DNA of 6,382 nt. Source: Alphaproteobacteria bacterium. Lineage in GTDB: Bacteria; Pseudomonadota; Alphaproteobacteria; ATCC43930; CGMCC-115725. The stretch spans positions 1-6,382 of the forward strand of contig JAGWIH010000139.1 of NCBI GenBank assembly GCA_028866355.1. The letters run 5' to 3'. This document shows positions 1 through 5,334 of the stretch, piece after piece; within the stretch, counting starts at the first letter, position 1; the number at the start of each line of letters is the position of its first letter. A program made the translations under genes and the position numbers. The notes beneath the pieces were generated by a model. It was not told where the DNA came from, made no database searches, and worked only from the letters and a program-made list of their open reading frames with translations.

Positions 1-93
1 ATCGCGCACCAGCCAGCGCGCGAGGTTGTAGGCCGCATCGAGATGCGGCAGCACCAAGCTCTCGAAATCGCGCGCGCCGTCGATGCGTCCCAT
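1..93 (-). CDS. ECF-type RNA polymerase sigma factor, N-terminal fragment
   Basis: Only the first 31 codons are present; the rest lies beyond the left edge. The minus strand reads from an ATG at 93-91 and translates as MGRIDGARDFESLVLPH followed by LDAAYNLARWLVRD. The pattern 'FE.LVLPHLDAAYNLARWL.R' is typical of sigma-70 region 2.1 at the start of ECF (extracytoplasmic function) sigma factors, which redirect RNA polymerase to stress promoters. A weak GGAA-like ribosome site lies a few bases upstream. The gene diverges from the metallophosphoesterase-cupredoxin pair, and a promoter-like element faces it from 191-162, leaving a leader of about 65 nt. ECF sigma genes are usually followed by an anti-sigma factor gene, which would be outside this window. 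The call rests on one short stretch, but the residues are characteristic. The subgroup cannot be assigned. Confidence 0.7.
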   Translation of the reverse strand, partial: MGRIDGARDFESLVLPHLDAAYNLARWLVRD

Positions 94-161
94 GTCTCAT
101 TCCGGTCGCCGCAGCCGGCGTCAGTATAAGCCGCGGCGCAAACCGCGGCGACGGCACGGAT

Positions 162-191
162 AAGATCGCCCCGGCGGTCGGTTTATTCGCG
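162..191 (-). promoter_or_regulatory. Putative ECF-type promoter facing the sigma factor gene
   Basis: On the minus strand, CGCGAATAAA (191-182) is followed by 15 bp and then ATCTT (166-162). The first block is one arm of a perfect 10-bp inverted repeat whose other arm (213-222) faces the opposite way with the same ATCT at the same distance. ECF promoters commonly have an A-rich -35 block and a short -10 at about this spacing. The inference is that the sigma factor drives its own gene from here. No transcript data support it. Confidence 0.45.
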
Positions 192-212
192 ATCGAGAAT
201 TTTTCGCCGGAG

Positions 213-242
213 CGCGAATAAAGCGCCCCCGTCCGCAATCTA
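213..242 (+). promoter_or_regulatory. Putative ECF-type promoter facing the metallophosphoesterase operon
   Basis: CGCGAATAAA (213-222), 15 bp, then ATCTA (238-242). It mirrors the element at 191-162 exactly in its first block, its spacing and the ATCT core. The start codon of the metallophosphoesterase lies about 38 bp downstream of the ATCT block, a sensible leader length. It would put the exported phosphoesterase and the cupredoxin under the same sigma factor that is encoded divergently. Alternatively the two arms are simply operator half-sites for a regulator: arm centres are 31 bp apart, about three helical turns. Confidence 0.45.
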
Positions 243-280
243 CATCTCCGCCATCGCAACCCCTGCCGCGGAGACCCGCC

Positions 281-1231
281 ATGGACGACACCGATTTCGA
301 CCGCAATTCCGCCGCCGCCGGCGCGCCGTCGCGCCGCAAGCTGCTGCGCTGCATGGCGTGGGCCGGCGCCGGAACCTTGTGGAGCGTCGTCGGCGGCGTC
401 CCGACGCCGTTCAATCTCGGCACCGGCGAGGCGCAGGCCGCGCCCGCCGGCGGCTTCGCCTTTGTCCAGATCAGCGATTCGCATATCGGCTACCATGGCG
501 AGGCCAATCCGGATCCGAACGGCACGCTGACCGAAGCCCTGCAGCGCATCGCGACGCTGCCGCAGAAACCGGCGATGATGGTCCACACCGGCGACGTCAG
601 CCATCTGGCGAAGCCGGAGCAATTCGACGCCGCCGAGCAGCTGATGAAAACCGCGAAACTGCCGGTGCATTACATTCCCGGCGAGCACGACACGCTGGTC
701 GACGACGGCAAGCCGTTCTTCGCCCGCTTCGTGCCCGGCGTCAAAACCGGCGGCTGGTACAGTTTCGACCAGGGCGGCGTGCATTTCGTCGCGCTGGTCA
801 ACGTCGTCGGCTTGCAGGCCAACGGCCTGGGTCATCTCGGCGACGCGCAGATCGAATGGCTCGAGCGCGACCTGAAGGGTCGCAGCGCCAGCACGCCGAT
901 CGTCGTCATGGCGCACATGCCGATGTGGTCGCTCTATCCGCAATGGGGCTGGGGCACCGACGACGGCGACAAGGCGCTCGCCTATCTCAAGCGCTTCGGC
1001 TCGGTCACCGTGCTCAACGGCCACATCCACCAGGTCGTGCAGAAAGTCGAAGGCCGCGTCACCTTCCAAACCGCGCTGTCGACGGCGTTTCCACAGCCGC
1101 CGGCCGGCGACGGGCCTGGACCGGGTCCGCTCAAGGTGCCGGCCGAGAAGCTGCGCAGCGTGCTCGGCGTGCGCGAGGTCGCGGTCAAAGGCCGCGGTCT
1201 CGCTTGGTCCGACACGACGCTCGGGACCTGA
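281..1231 (+). CDS. Tat-exported calcineurin-like metallophosphoesterase
   Basis: A 316-residue protein of the calcineurin-like metallophosphoesterase superfamily, dinuclear-metal enzymes that hydrolyse phosphate esters. The substrate here is unknown. The N-terminus has a twin-arginine signal (SRRKLLR, residues 17-23), a hydrophobic stretch to about residue 40 and a possible AQA cleavage site at 51-53. It is therefore probably exported folded, with metals already bound. The metal-site motifs appear in order: D66-x-H68 (SDSHIG), GDVSH at 104-108, GEHD at 134-137, AHMP at 211-214 and GHIH at 247-250. The third motif is normally GNH(D/E); here the Asn ligand is replaced by Glu135. The ATG at 281 has GGAG (270-273) seven bases upstream. 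The gene is followed after 7 bp by the cupredoxin gene, so the two are probably co-transcribed. Both encode exported proteins, which suggests a shared envelope task under the adjacent ECF sigma factor. Family assignment is firm; biological role is not known. Confidence 0.88.
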   Translation: MDDTDFDRNSAAAGAPSRRKLLRCMAWAGAGTLWSVVGGVPTPFNLGTGEAQAAPAGGFAFVQISDSHIGYHGEANPDPNGTLTEALQRIATLPQKPAMMVHTGDVSHLAKPEQFDAAEQLMKTAKLPVHYIPGEHDTLVDDGKPFFARFVPGVKTGGWYSFDQGGVHFVALVNVVGLQANGLGHLGDAQIEWLERDLKGRSASTPIVVMAHMPMWSLYPQWGWGTDDGDKALAYLKRFGSVTVLNGHIHQVVQKVEGRVTFQTALSTAFPQPPAGDGPGPGPLKVPAEKLRSVLGVREVAVKGRGLAWSDTTLGT

Positions 1232-1238
1232 GGCGACC

Positions 1239-1655
1239 ATGCCGCGAATTTCATGTCGTCTGCGCGGCGCGGCGCTGGCCGTCGCGCTCGGTACATTCAG
1301 TCTAGCGCCCGCGGCCTTGGCCCAATCGGCGATGCCGTCGATGCCGAGCATGGACCATAGGACGATGCCCGCCGGTCAGGCGACGATGCAAGTCGCCGCC
1401 GGCCCGAACCAGGTCGTGATCGACAACTTCGCCTTCGGCCCGGCGACGCTGACGGTGAAGCGCGGCACGACCGTGACCTGGATCAACAAGGATGGCGACG
1501 CGCACACCGTCACCGCGGTCGGCGCCAAGCCGCTCTTCGGTTCGAACCCGCTCGATACCGGCGACAGCTTCTCGTTCACGTTCAGTGCGCCGGGGACCTA
1601 TGCCTATTTCTGCAAGATTCACCCGACGATGAAAGGCGTCGTGGTCGTCCAATAG
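1239..1655 (+). CDS. Exported cupredoxin (type 1 copper protein) with Met-rich N-terminal segment
   Basis: A 138-residue small blue-copper protein of the plastocyanin/amicyanin/pseudoazurin fold, expected to bind one copper in the periplasm and carry electrons or copper. A Sec signal peptide covers residues 1-28, with likely cleavage after ALA (26-28). Next comes a Met/His-rich linker (about 30-50) with M32, M35, M38, H40, M43 and M50, including MxxMxxM spacing. The cupredoxin domain runs from about 57 to 138, and all four type 1 ligands are visible: H89 (in DAHTV) and C125, H128 and M131 in CKIHPTM. The C-x2-H-x2-M spacing is that of amicyanin-like proteins. The ATG follows the upstream stop by 7 bp, and its ribosome site GAGG (1230-1233) overlaps that stop, so translation is probably coupled. 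An electron-transfer partner is not visible. The Met-rich segment could instead point to copper handling. The fold is certain; the role is inferred. Confidence 0.9.
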   Translation: MPRISCRLRGAALAVALGTFSLAPAALAQSAMPSMPSMDHRTMPAGQATMQVAAGPNQVVIDNFAFGPATLTVKRGTTVTWINKDGDAHTVTAVGAKPLFGSNPLDTGDSFSFTFSAPGTYAYFCKIHPTMKGVVVVQ

Positions 1656-1779
1656 TGGTTACCGGCCGGGTTATCTCCCTGACCTGACAGGAAGTTCTCG
1701 GACGCGCTTGCGGCGGCGCGGCGGAAGGGCTACAAGCGGCGCCTTCCAATACCGCGCCACGATTTTAGACATCGTCTCG

Positions 1780-3675
1780 ATGGCCCAAACGGCCGCGCTC
1801 AACGGAAACCAACGGCATCTGCGCCACCAGAATCTCTATCTGGGCGCGCTCGGCGTCGTGTACGGCGATATCGGCACCTCGCCCCTCTATACGGTCAAGC
1901 TGTGCTTCATCGAGCTCGGCGGCGTGATCACCCACGCCAACGTCTACGGCGTGCTGTCGCTGCTCACCTGGGCGCTGATCGTCGTCGTCACGCTCAAATA
2001 CGTTTCGGTGATCATGCGCGCCGACAACCGCGGCGAAGGCGGCATCCTGGCGCTGACTGCGCTGGCGCTGCGCGCCGCCATCGGCCGGCCGAAGCTGCGC
2101 TGGTGGATTTTGGCCGCCGGCCTGCTCGGCGCGTCCTTGTTCTACGGCGACGGCGTGATCACGCCGGCGATCTCGGTGCTCAGCGCCGTCGAAGGCCTCA
2201 ACGTCGCGACGCCGTTGTTCGGCCCTTACGTCATTCCGATCACGCTGGCGCTGCTGGTTGTGCTGTTCGCCATGCAGCGCCGCGGCTCCGGCATGGTCGG
2301 CGGCCTGTTTGGCCCGATCCTGGTGATTTGGTTCGTCGTCATCGGCTTGCTCGGTCTGGTCGAAATCGTGCGCCAGCCGGGGATCCTTTGGGCGCTCGAT
2401 CCGATGTACGGCCTGGCGCTGTTGTTCGATCACCCGCTGCGCGGCTTCTTTCTGCTGGGCGCCGTCGTGCTGGTGTTCACCGGCTGCGAGACGCTCTACG
2501 CCGACATGGGCCATTTCGGCCGCCGCCCGATCCGCACCGACTGGCTTTCGTTCGTCTTTCCGGCGCTGATGCTCAACTATCTCGGCCAGGGCGCGATGTT
2601 GTTGGCGCATCCGAATGCGGTCGAGAATCCGTTCTATCGCCTAGCGCCGGATTGGGCGCTTTACCCCATGGTGGTGCTGGCCGCGGTCGCGACCGTGATC
2701 GCCTCGCAGGCGGTGATAGCCGGCGCCTTTTCCATGACGCGGCAGGCGGTGCAGCTCGGGTACCTGCCGCGCTTCCAGGTGCGTCATACCTCGGAAGAGG
2801 AGATCGGCCAGATCTTCGTGCCGCGGGTCAATTTGATGCTGTTCGTTGCGGTCGTGCTGCTGGTTCTGGGGTTCCAGAGCTCGGACAATCTCGGCGCGGC
2901 TTACGGCATTGCGGTGACCGGCACCATGACGCTGACGACGGTGCTGGCGATGGTCTATGCGATCGGCGTCGCGCGCTGGAAACCGCTGCCGGCGATTCTC
3001 CTGTTCGGCTTCTTCCTGATCGTCGACCTGCTGTTCTTCTCGGCCAACATGCTCAAGGTCGTCGAAGGCGGCTGGTTCCCGCTGGCCGTCGGGTTCACCG
3101 TGTTCATCATCATGTCGACCTGGATGCAAGGCCGCGACCGACTGGCCGCGCAACGCGCCAGGGGCGCGCTGCCCCTGGCAACCTTCCTGGAGACGCTGAA
3201 GCCGGGCCATCCCGAGCGCGTCGACGGCACGGCCGTGTTCATGACCGCCAACCCCGATCTGGTGCCGGCGGCGTTGCTCCACAACCTCAAGCACAACAAG
3301 GTGCTGCACGAACGCGTCGTGCTGATGAAGATCGACACCTGCGATATTCCGCATGTCCCCGACGACCAACGGCTCGAGGTCAAGAACCTCAATCACAATT
3401 TCCACACCGTGACGGTGCGTTACGGCTTCATGGACGAGCCCAACATCCCGCGCACGCTGGCGCAACTCAGGCTCATGCGGCTCAAGTTCAACCTGATGGA
3501 AACCTCGTTCTTCATCGGCCGCGAGAAAATCCTGGTCAGCGCCTCGACGCCGCGGTTCTGGCGCTGGCGCAAGCGGCTGTTCATCTTCCTGCAGGCGACC
3601 ATGATCAATGCGACGGAATTCTTCCGCATTCCGTCGAACCGGGTCGTCGAGCTCGGCGGCCAGATCGAAATCTAA
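1780..3675 (+). CDS. kup: Kup-family low-affinity potassium uptake transporter
   Basis: A KUP/HAK/KT-family inner-membrane K+ transporter, which imports potassium together with protons. From the ATG at 1780 it has 631 residues, close to the roughly 620 of E. coli Kup. Family signatures are GDIGTSPLY (29-37) in the first membrane segment, DNRGEGG (82-88), GDGVITPAISVLSAVEGL (123-140), TGCETLYADMGHFG (234-247), NYLGQGA (266-272) and SQAVIAGAFSMTRQ (309-322). About twelve hydrophobic segments lie between residues 18 and 450. A soluble C-terminal domain of about 180 residues follows. An in-frame TTG at 1708 would add 24 Arg-rich residues unlike the family, so I prefer 1780, although I see no clear ribosome site there. 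It stands alone: 124 bp separate it from the cupredoxin gene and the next gene is convergent. I see no riboswitch upstream. The function is confident. Confidence 0.95.
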   Translation: MAQTAALNGNQRHLRHQNLYLGALGVVYGDIGTSPLYTVKLCFIELGGVITHANVYGVLSLLTWALIVVVTLKYVSVIMRADNRGEGGILALTALALRAAIGRPKLRWWILAAGLLGASLFYGDGVITPAISVLSAVEGLNVATPLFGPYVIPITLALLVVLFAMQRRGSGMVGGLFGPILVIWFVVIGLLGLVEIVRQPGILWALDPMYGLALLFDHPLRGFFLLGAVVLVFTGCETLYADMGHFGRRPIRTDWLSFVFPALMLNYLGQGAMLLAHPNAVENPFYRLAPDWALYPMVVLAAVATVIASQAVIAGAFSMTRQAVQLGYLPRFQVRHTSEEEIGQIFVPRVNLMLFVAVVLLVLGFQSSDNLGAAYGIAVTGTMTLTTVLAMVYAIGVARWKPLPAILLFGFFLIVDLLFFSANMLKVVEGGWFPLAVGFTVFIIMSTWMQGRDRLAAQRARGALPLATFLETLKPGHPERVDGTAVFMTANPDLVPAALLHNLKHNKVLHERVVLMKIDTCDIPHVPDDQRLEVKNLNHNFHTVTVRYGFMDEPNIPRTLAQLRLMRLKFNLMETSFFIGREKILVSASTPRFWRWRKRLFIFLQATMINATEFFRIPSNRVVELGGQIEI

Positions 3676-3693
3676 TTTTGAAGGCTCTTGCGT

Positions 3694-3734
3694 CGCACGG
3701 GCGAAGGCCGAGATCGGGCTTTCGCCGCCGTGCG
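3694..3734. terminator. Imperfect hairpin between convergent genes, possible bidirectional terminator
   Basis: CGCACGG (3694-3700) pairs with CCGTGCG (3728-3734) and GCGAA (3701-3705) with TTCGC (3721-3725), leaving a 2-nt bulge (3726-3727) on one side. Further G/C pairs are possible towards the loop. It sits between the kup stop (3675) and the stop of the minus-strand PAS gene (3745), where both transcripts should end. No T-run follows on either strand, so intrinsic termination is uncertain; it may instead stabilise 3' ends. Confidence 0.45.
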
Positions 3735-3744
3735 AGGCGAAGAC

Positions 3745-4317
3745 TTAAGCGACGTTGCGGCCGCTGACGCCGGCGCGACGCGCGAGCCCTTCGGACGGAT
3801 CGCCGATCGAGCGATGACGCTCGTCGAAGCGCGCGACGCCGTTCAGGTTGCGAATTTGCGGCGGAAAGACTTCGTCCGAGCGGAACGCGATGCCGGCCAG
3901 GGCGATCGTCGGCTCGAAGCCGCCCTTGCTCAGCGGCAGCAGGAGATGATGCGCCTCGAGCTCGCGGTTGACGCCCCACCGGAACGTGCTGACCGAATAG
4001 ACCGGCGCGCGCTCGGCGAAGCAGACATGGTGCAGTTCGCCCAGCGTCGCGAAATAGGGGCCGAGGTCTTCGTCGAGATATTTCGCCGTCGGCTCGAAGC
4101 CCCAGCGACGGACGATATTGGTGCCGACGACCCGGAAGCGGATACGGTTGCCGCGATCGAAGAGATCGCACAGCAGCAAATGCGGCAACAGACGCGCGCC
4201 CATTTCGAGCGGGTCGATTTCCTTGCGTTCGGGCATGAGACGTTCGGCGCCGCGCTTGTCGTTCCAATAGCGCAGCAGCGAGTCCAGCACCGGATGAATC
4301 AAGGCGTCGGCCACCAT
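3745..4317 (-). CDS. PAS_5-family PAS domain protein
   Basis: A 190-residue cytoplasmic protein resembling the PAS_5 family (single PAS-like sensory domain), which is often multi-copy in Rhodospirillales-type alphaproteobacteria. Family-like features run through residues 10-150: LLRYWNDKRG (14-23), a P.R.EIDP.EM block (29-39), LLPHLLL (43-49), then RIRFRVVGTNIV (58-69) and TAKYLDED (77-84). These match the usual 'L..YW..KR', 'DP.EM...LPHL' and 'R.R.VGT.I....G.D.TG..LDE' pattern, except that the common TG is TA here. No output domain follows; the last 40 residues are polar and probably disordered. Members have no established biochemical function, and ligand and partner are unknown. The ATG at 4317-4315 has a good ribosome site (GAGGA, read from 4326-4322) four bases upstream. 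The gene is monocistronic as far as seen, convergent with kup, and has its own CtrA-like promoter region. Confidence 0.8.
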   Translation of the reverse strand: MVADALIHPVLDSLLRYWNDKRGAERLMPERKEIDPLEMGARLLPHLLLCDLFDRGNRIRFRVVGTNIVRRWGFEPTAKYLDEDLGPYFATLGELHHVCFAERAPVYSVSTFRWGVNRELEAHHLLLPLSKGGFEPTIALAGIAFRSDEVFPPQIRNLNGVARFDERHRSIGDPSEGLARRAGVSGRNVA

Positions 4318-4342
4318 CGAATCCTCGGTCTACGTGACGCGG

Positions 4343-4375
4343 ATTAGACGCTGTTTATGGTTAATTTTCGACTAA
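4343..4375 (-). promoter_or_regulatory. Putative promoter of the PAS gene with CtrA-like box over the -35
   Basis: Read on the minus strand, TTAG (4375-4372), seven bases, then TTAACCAT (4364-4357) resembles the alphaproteobacterial CtrA site TTAA-N7-TTAAC, with one mismatch. Inside the N7 lies TCGAAA (4371-4366), a 4/6 match to a -35. Seventeen bases on is TCTAAT (4348-4343), a 5/6 match to a -10. Placing the box over the -35 is how CtrA-activated promoters are usually arranged. The predicted transcript would start about 20 nt before the ATG, just enough for the ribosome site. Regulation by CtrA is inference. Confidence 0.45.
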
Positions 4376-4467
4376 AGCGCCTAAAACTTTAGACCAGATG
4401 GGGCGTGAAAGCCGCAGTTTTCCTTGGTAAACGTGCGGAATTTTATGGTTAACAAAGCGCCAAAAAA
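4354..4467. repeat. Two-copy composite repeat: TTTATGGTTAA plus AAAGCGCC
   Basis: TTTATGGTTAA occurs perfectly at 4354-4364 and 4442-4452. Each copy is followed by AAAGCGCC and a T/A-rich tail, at 4374-4381 and 4454-4461. The gap between the two blocks is 9 bp in the first copy and 1 bp in the second, so this is not a simple duplication. Both copies contain TTAACCAT on the minus strand. The whole stretch (4318-4488) is markedly more A/T-rich than its surroundings and holds no gene. Confidence 0.6.
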
Positions 4468-4487
4468 TGGCGTCCCGGAAATTCCGG
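4458..4487 (-). terminator. Weak tandem hairpins downstream of the HIT gene
   Basis: Just past the HIT stop (4489-4491) the minus strand reads CCGGAATTTCCGG (4487-4475), a short hairpin. It is followed by CGCCATTTTTTGGCG (4472-4458), a 5-bp stem whose loop is the T-run. Neither has a classical GC stem directly followed by T residues. Together they are the only candidate terminator between the HIT gene and the PAS promoter. Confidence 0.3.
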
Positions 4488-4488
4488 C

Positions 4489-4851
4489 CTATTCGCGGGG
4501 CAACATGCGGCCAAGGCGCTTGCCGCCGAAAATATGAACATGGAAGTGCGGCACTTCCTGGCCGGCGTCTTTCTCGTGATTGGCCAGGATCCGATAGCCG
4601 TTTTCGGCCACGCCGAGCTGCCGCGCCACTTTACCGACCGCCGCGACGAAGGCCGCTTGCTCGGCCGCCGGCGCCTGGGCGGCGAAATCGTCGAACGACA
4701 CGTACTCGCCTTTGGGAATCACCAGGACGTGGACCGGCGCTTGCGGCCGGATGTCGTTGAACGCCAGAACATGCGCGTCCTCATAGACTTTTTGGCACGG
4801 GATTTCGCCGCGCAGGATGCGGGCGAAGATGTTGTTGCGGTCATAGGCCAT
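4489..4851 (-). CDS. HIT-family (HinT-like) nucleotide-binding hydrolase
   Basis: A 120-residue histidine-triad protein; E. coli HinT is about the same length. Such enzymes hydrolyse nucleoside phosphoramidates and acyl-adenylates in the cytosol. The triad is PHFHVHIFGG, with H102, H104 and H106 (H104 expected to be the nucleophile by alignment with HinT). The N-terminal block IFARILRGEIPCQKVYED (8-25) and HVLVIPK (41-47) are also typical. The frame stays open upstream to 4947, but family alignment begins at MAYDRNNIFARI, so I take the ATG at 4851-4849. The ribosome site is weak. However, the hisE stop (TGA, 4855-4853) lies one base before this ATG (TGATATG), so translation is probably coupled to hisE. 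A HIT gene next to hisE is a recurrent alphaproteobacterial arrangement, but no step of histidine synthesis is known to need it. Confidence 0.92.
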   Translation of the reverse strand: MAYDRNNIFARILRGEIPCQKVYEDAHVLAFNDIRPQAPVHVLVIPKGEYVSFDDFAAQAPAAEQAAFVAAVGKVARQLGVAENGYRILANHEKDAGQEVPHFHVHIFGGKRLGRMLPRE

Positions 4852-4852
4852 A

Positions 4853-5185
4853 TCAGTTGCCGCCGCGGGATTGTTTTTCGGCAATGCCGGAGCGGCCTTG
4901 GCGCGCCTCGAGCGCGCGCCACACCTCGGCCGGCGCAATTCCGGCATCGGCCCAGGCCACCAGCAAATGATAGAGCAGGTCGGCGCTTTCGGCGGTCAGG
5001 CGAACCCGGTCGCCTTTGATCACTTCGATACCGGTTTCGAAGGCTTCTTCGCCGAGCTTTTTGGCGATGGCGCCTTTGCCGTCGCGCAGCAGCTTGGCGG
5101 TGTAGGACGTCGCCGGATCGGCGCCGCGCCGCGCGGCGATCACGCCGAAGAGTCGATCGAGAATCGTGCCGTCAATGTCGCTCAT
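4853..5185 (-). CDS. hisE: Phosphoribosyl-ATP pyrophosphatase
   Basis: Second enzyme of histidine biosynthesis: it cleaves pyrophosphate from phosphoribosyl-ATP to give phosphoribosyl-AMP. It has 110 residues, the normal length for a stand-alone HisE rather than a HisIE fusion. Visible signatures are ADPATSYTAKLL (22-33), the helix with GEEAFE (45-50: E46, E47, E50) and ESADLLYHLLV (66-76: E66, D69). Together these give the EExxE...ExxD metal-binding pattern of the MazG-like all-alpha pyrophosphatases. The ATG at 5185-5183 has GAGG six bases upstream. The gene overlaps none of its neighbours and leads directly into the HIT gene. The usual upstream partner hisF is about 770 bp away because a PadR gene lies between on the other strand, so hisE needs its own promoter or readthrough from hisF. 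A weak candidate is TTGCAA (5238-5233), 17 bp, AGAAAT (5215-5210). Confidence 0.96.
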   Translation of the reverse strand: MSDIDGTILDRLFGVIAARRGADPATSYTAKLLRDGKGAIAKKLGEEAFETGIEVIKGDRVRLTAESADLLYHLLVAWADAGIAPAEVWRALEARQGRSGIAEKQSRGGN

Positions 5186-5272
5186 AGCCTGCCTCGCAAC
5201 ACTCGGGCGATTTCTGACAGGTTCCAGTTCGATTGCAAGCCGCAGGGCGCGGATTGGGCCGCGCTTTCGACC

Positions 5273-5307
5273 TTGACGACACTAGGCTTAAGATATATCG
5301 TACGATA
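5273..5307 (+). promoter_or_regulatory. padR promoter with 12-bp palindromic operator over the -10
   Basis: TTGACG (5273-5278, 5/6 to the -35 consensus), 17 bp, then TATCGT (5296-5301, 4/6 to a -10). The -10 is the left half of a perfect palindrome, TATCGTACGATA (5296-5307), so a protein bound here would block the promoter. PadR-family repressors usually bind such dyads at their own promoters, so autorepression is the simplest reading. The site lies in the 149-bp region shared with the divergent hisE gene, about 110 bp upstream of its start. Confidence 0.6.
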
Positions 5308-5334
5308 CGTTTTTTGTAATAGCGGAGTACCAGT

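Noticed and set aside
358..1305. A 315-codon plus-strand frame overlapping the metallophosphoesterase
   Set aside because: Arg-rich out-of-frame translation with no motifs. The overlapping frame has a signal peptide and all metal-site motifs.
1723..1747. Hairpin GGAAGG/CCTTCC with a 13-nt loop upstream of kup, considered as a leader element or a cyclic-di-AMP-type riboswitch
   Set aside because: Only a 6-bp stem with a large loop. The 124-bp gap is too short and lacks the conserved core of a known riboswitch.
1708..1779. A 24-residue N-terminal extension of Kup from TTG 1708
   Set aside because: The extension is Arg-rich and unlike the family. The ribosome-site-like AGGAAG is about 13 bases away, too far. 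The ATG at 1780 gives the usual length.
1902..3767. A 621-codon open frame on the plus strand through kup, and long minus-strand frames at 1765-2610 and 2641-3465
   Set aside because: They are Arg/Gly/Ala- or Gln/Arg/His-rich translations produced by GC-biased codons of kup. Kup matches its family over its full length, and these frames show no recognisable domain.
3605..4347. Open frames on both strands overlapping the PAS_5 gene (minus 3605-4267, plus 3688-4347)
   Set aside because: No domain resemblance and shadow-type composition. The PAS_5 reading has family motifs and a ribosome site.
4372..4392. CTAAAG-N9-CTTTAG dyad as a separate operator or small hairpin
   Set aside because: Six-base arms in an A/T-rich stretch are expected by chance, and it partly overlaps the CtrA-like box, which explains the region better.
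4852..4947. N-terminal extension of the HIT protein to 4947
   Set aside because: The extra 32 residues fall entirely within hisE, are Arg/Pro/Ala-rich and do not align with HIT proteins. The ATG at 4851 is one base after the hisE stop.
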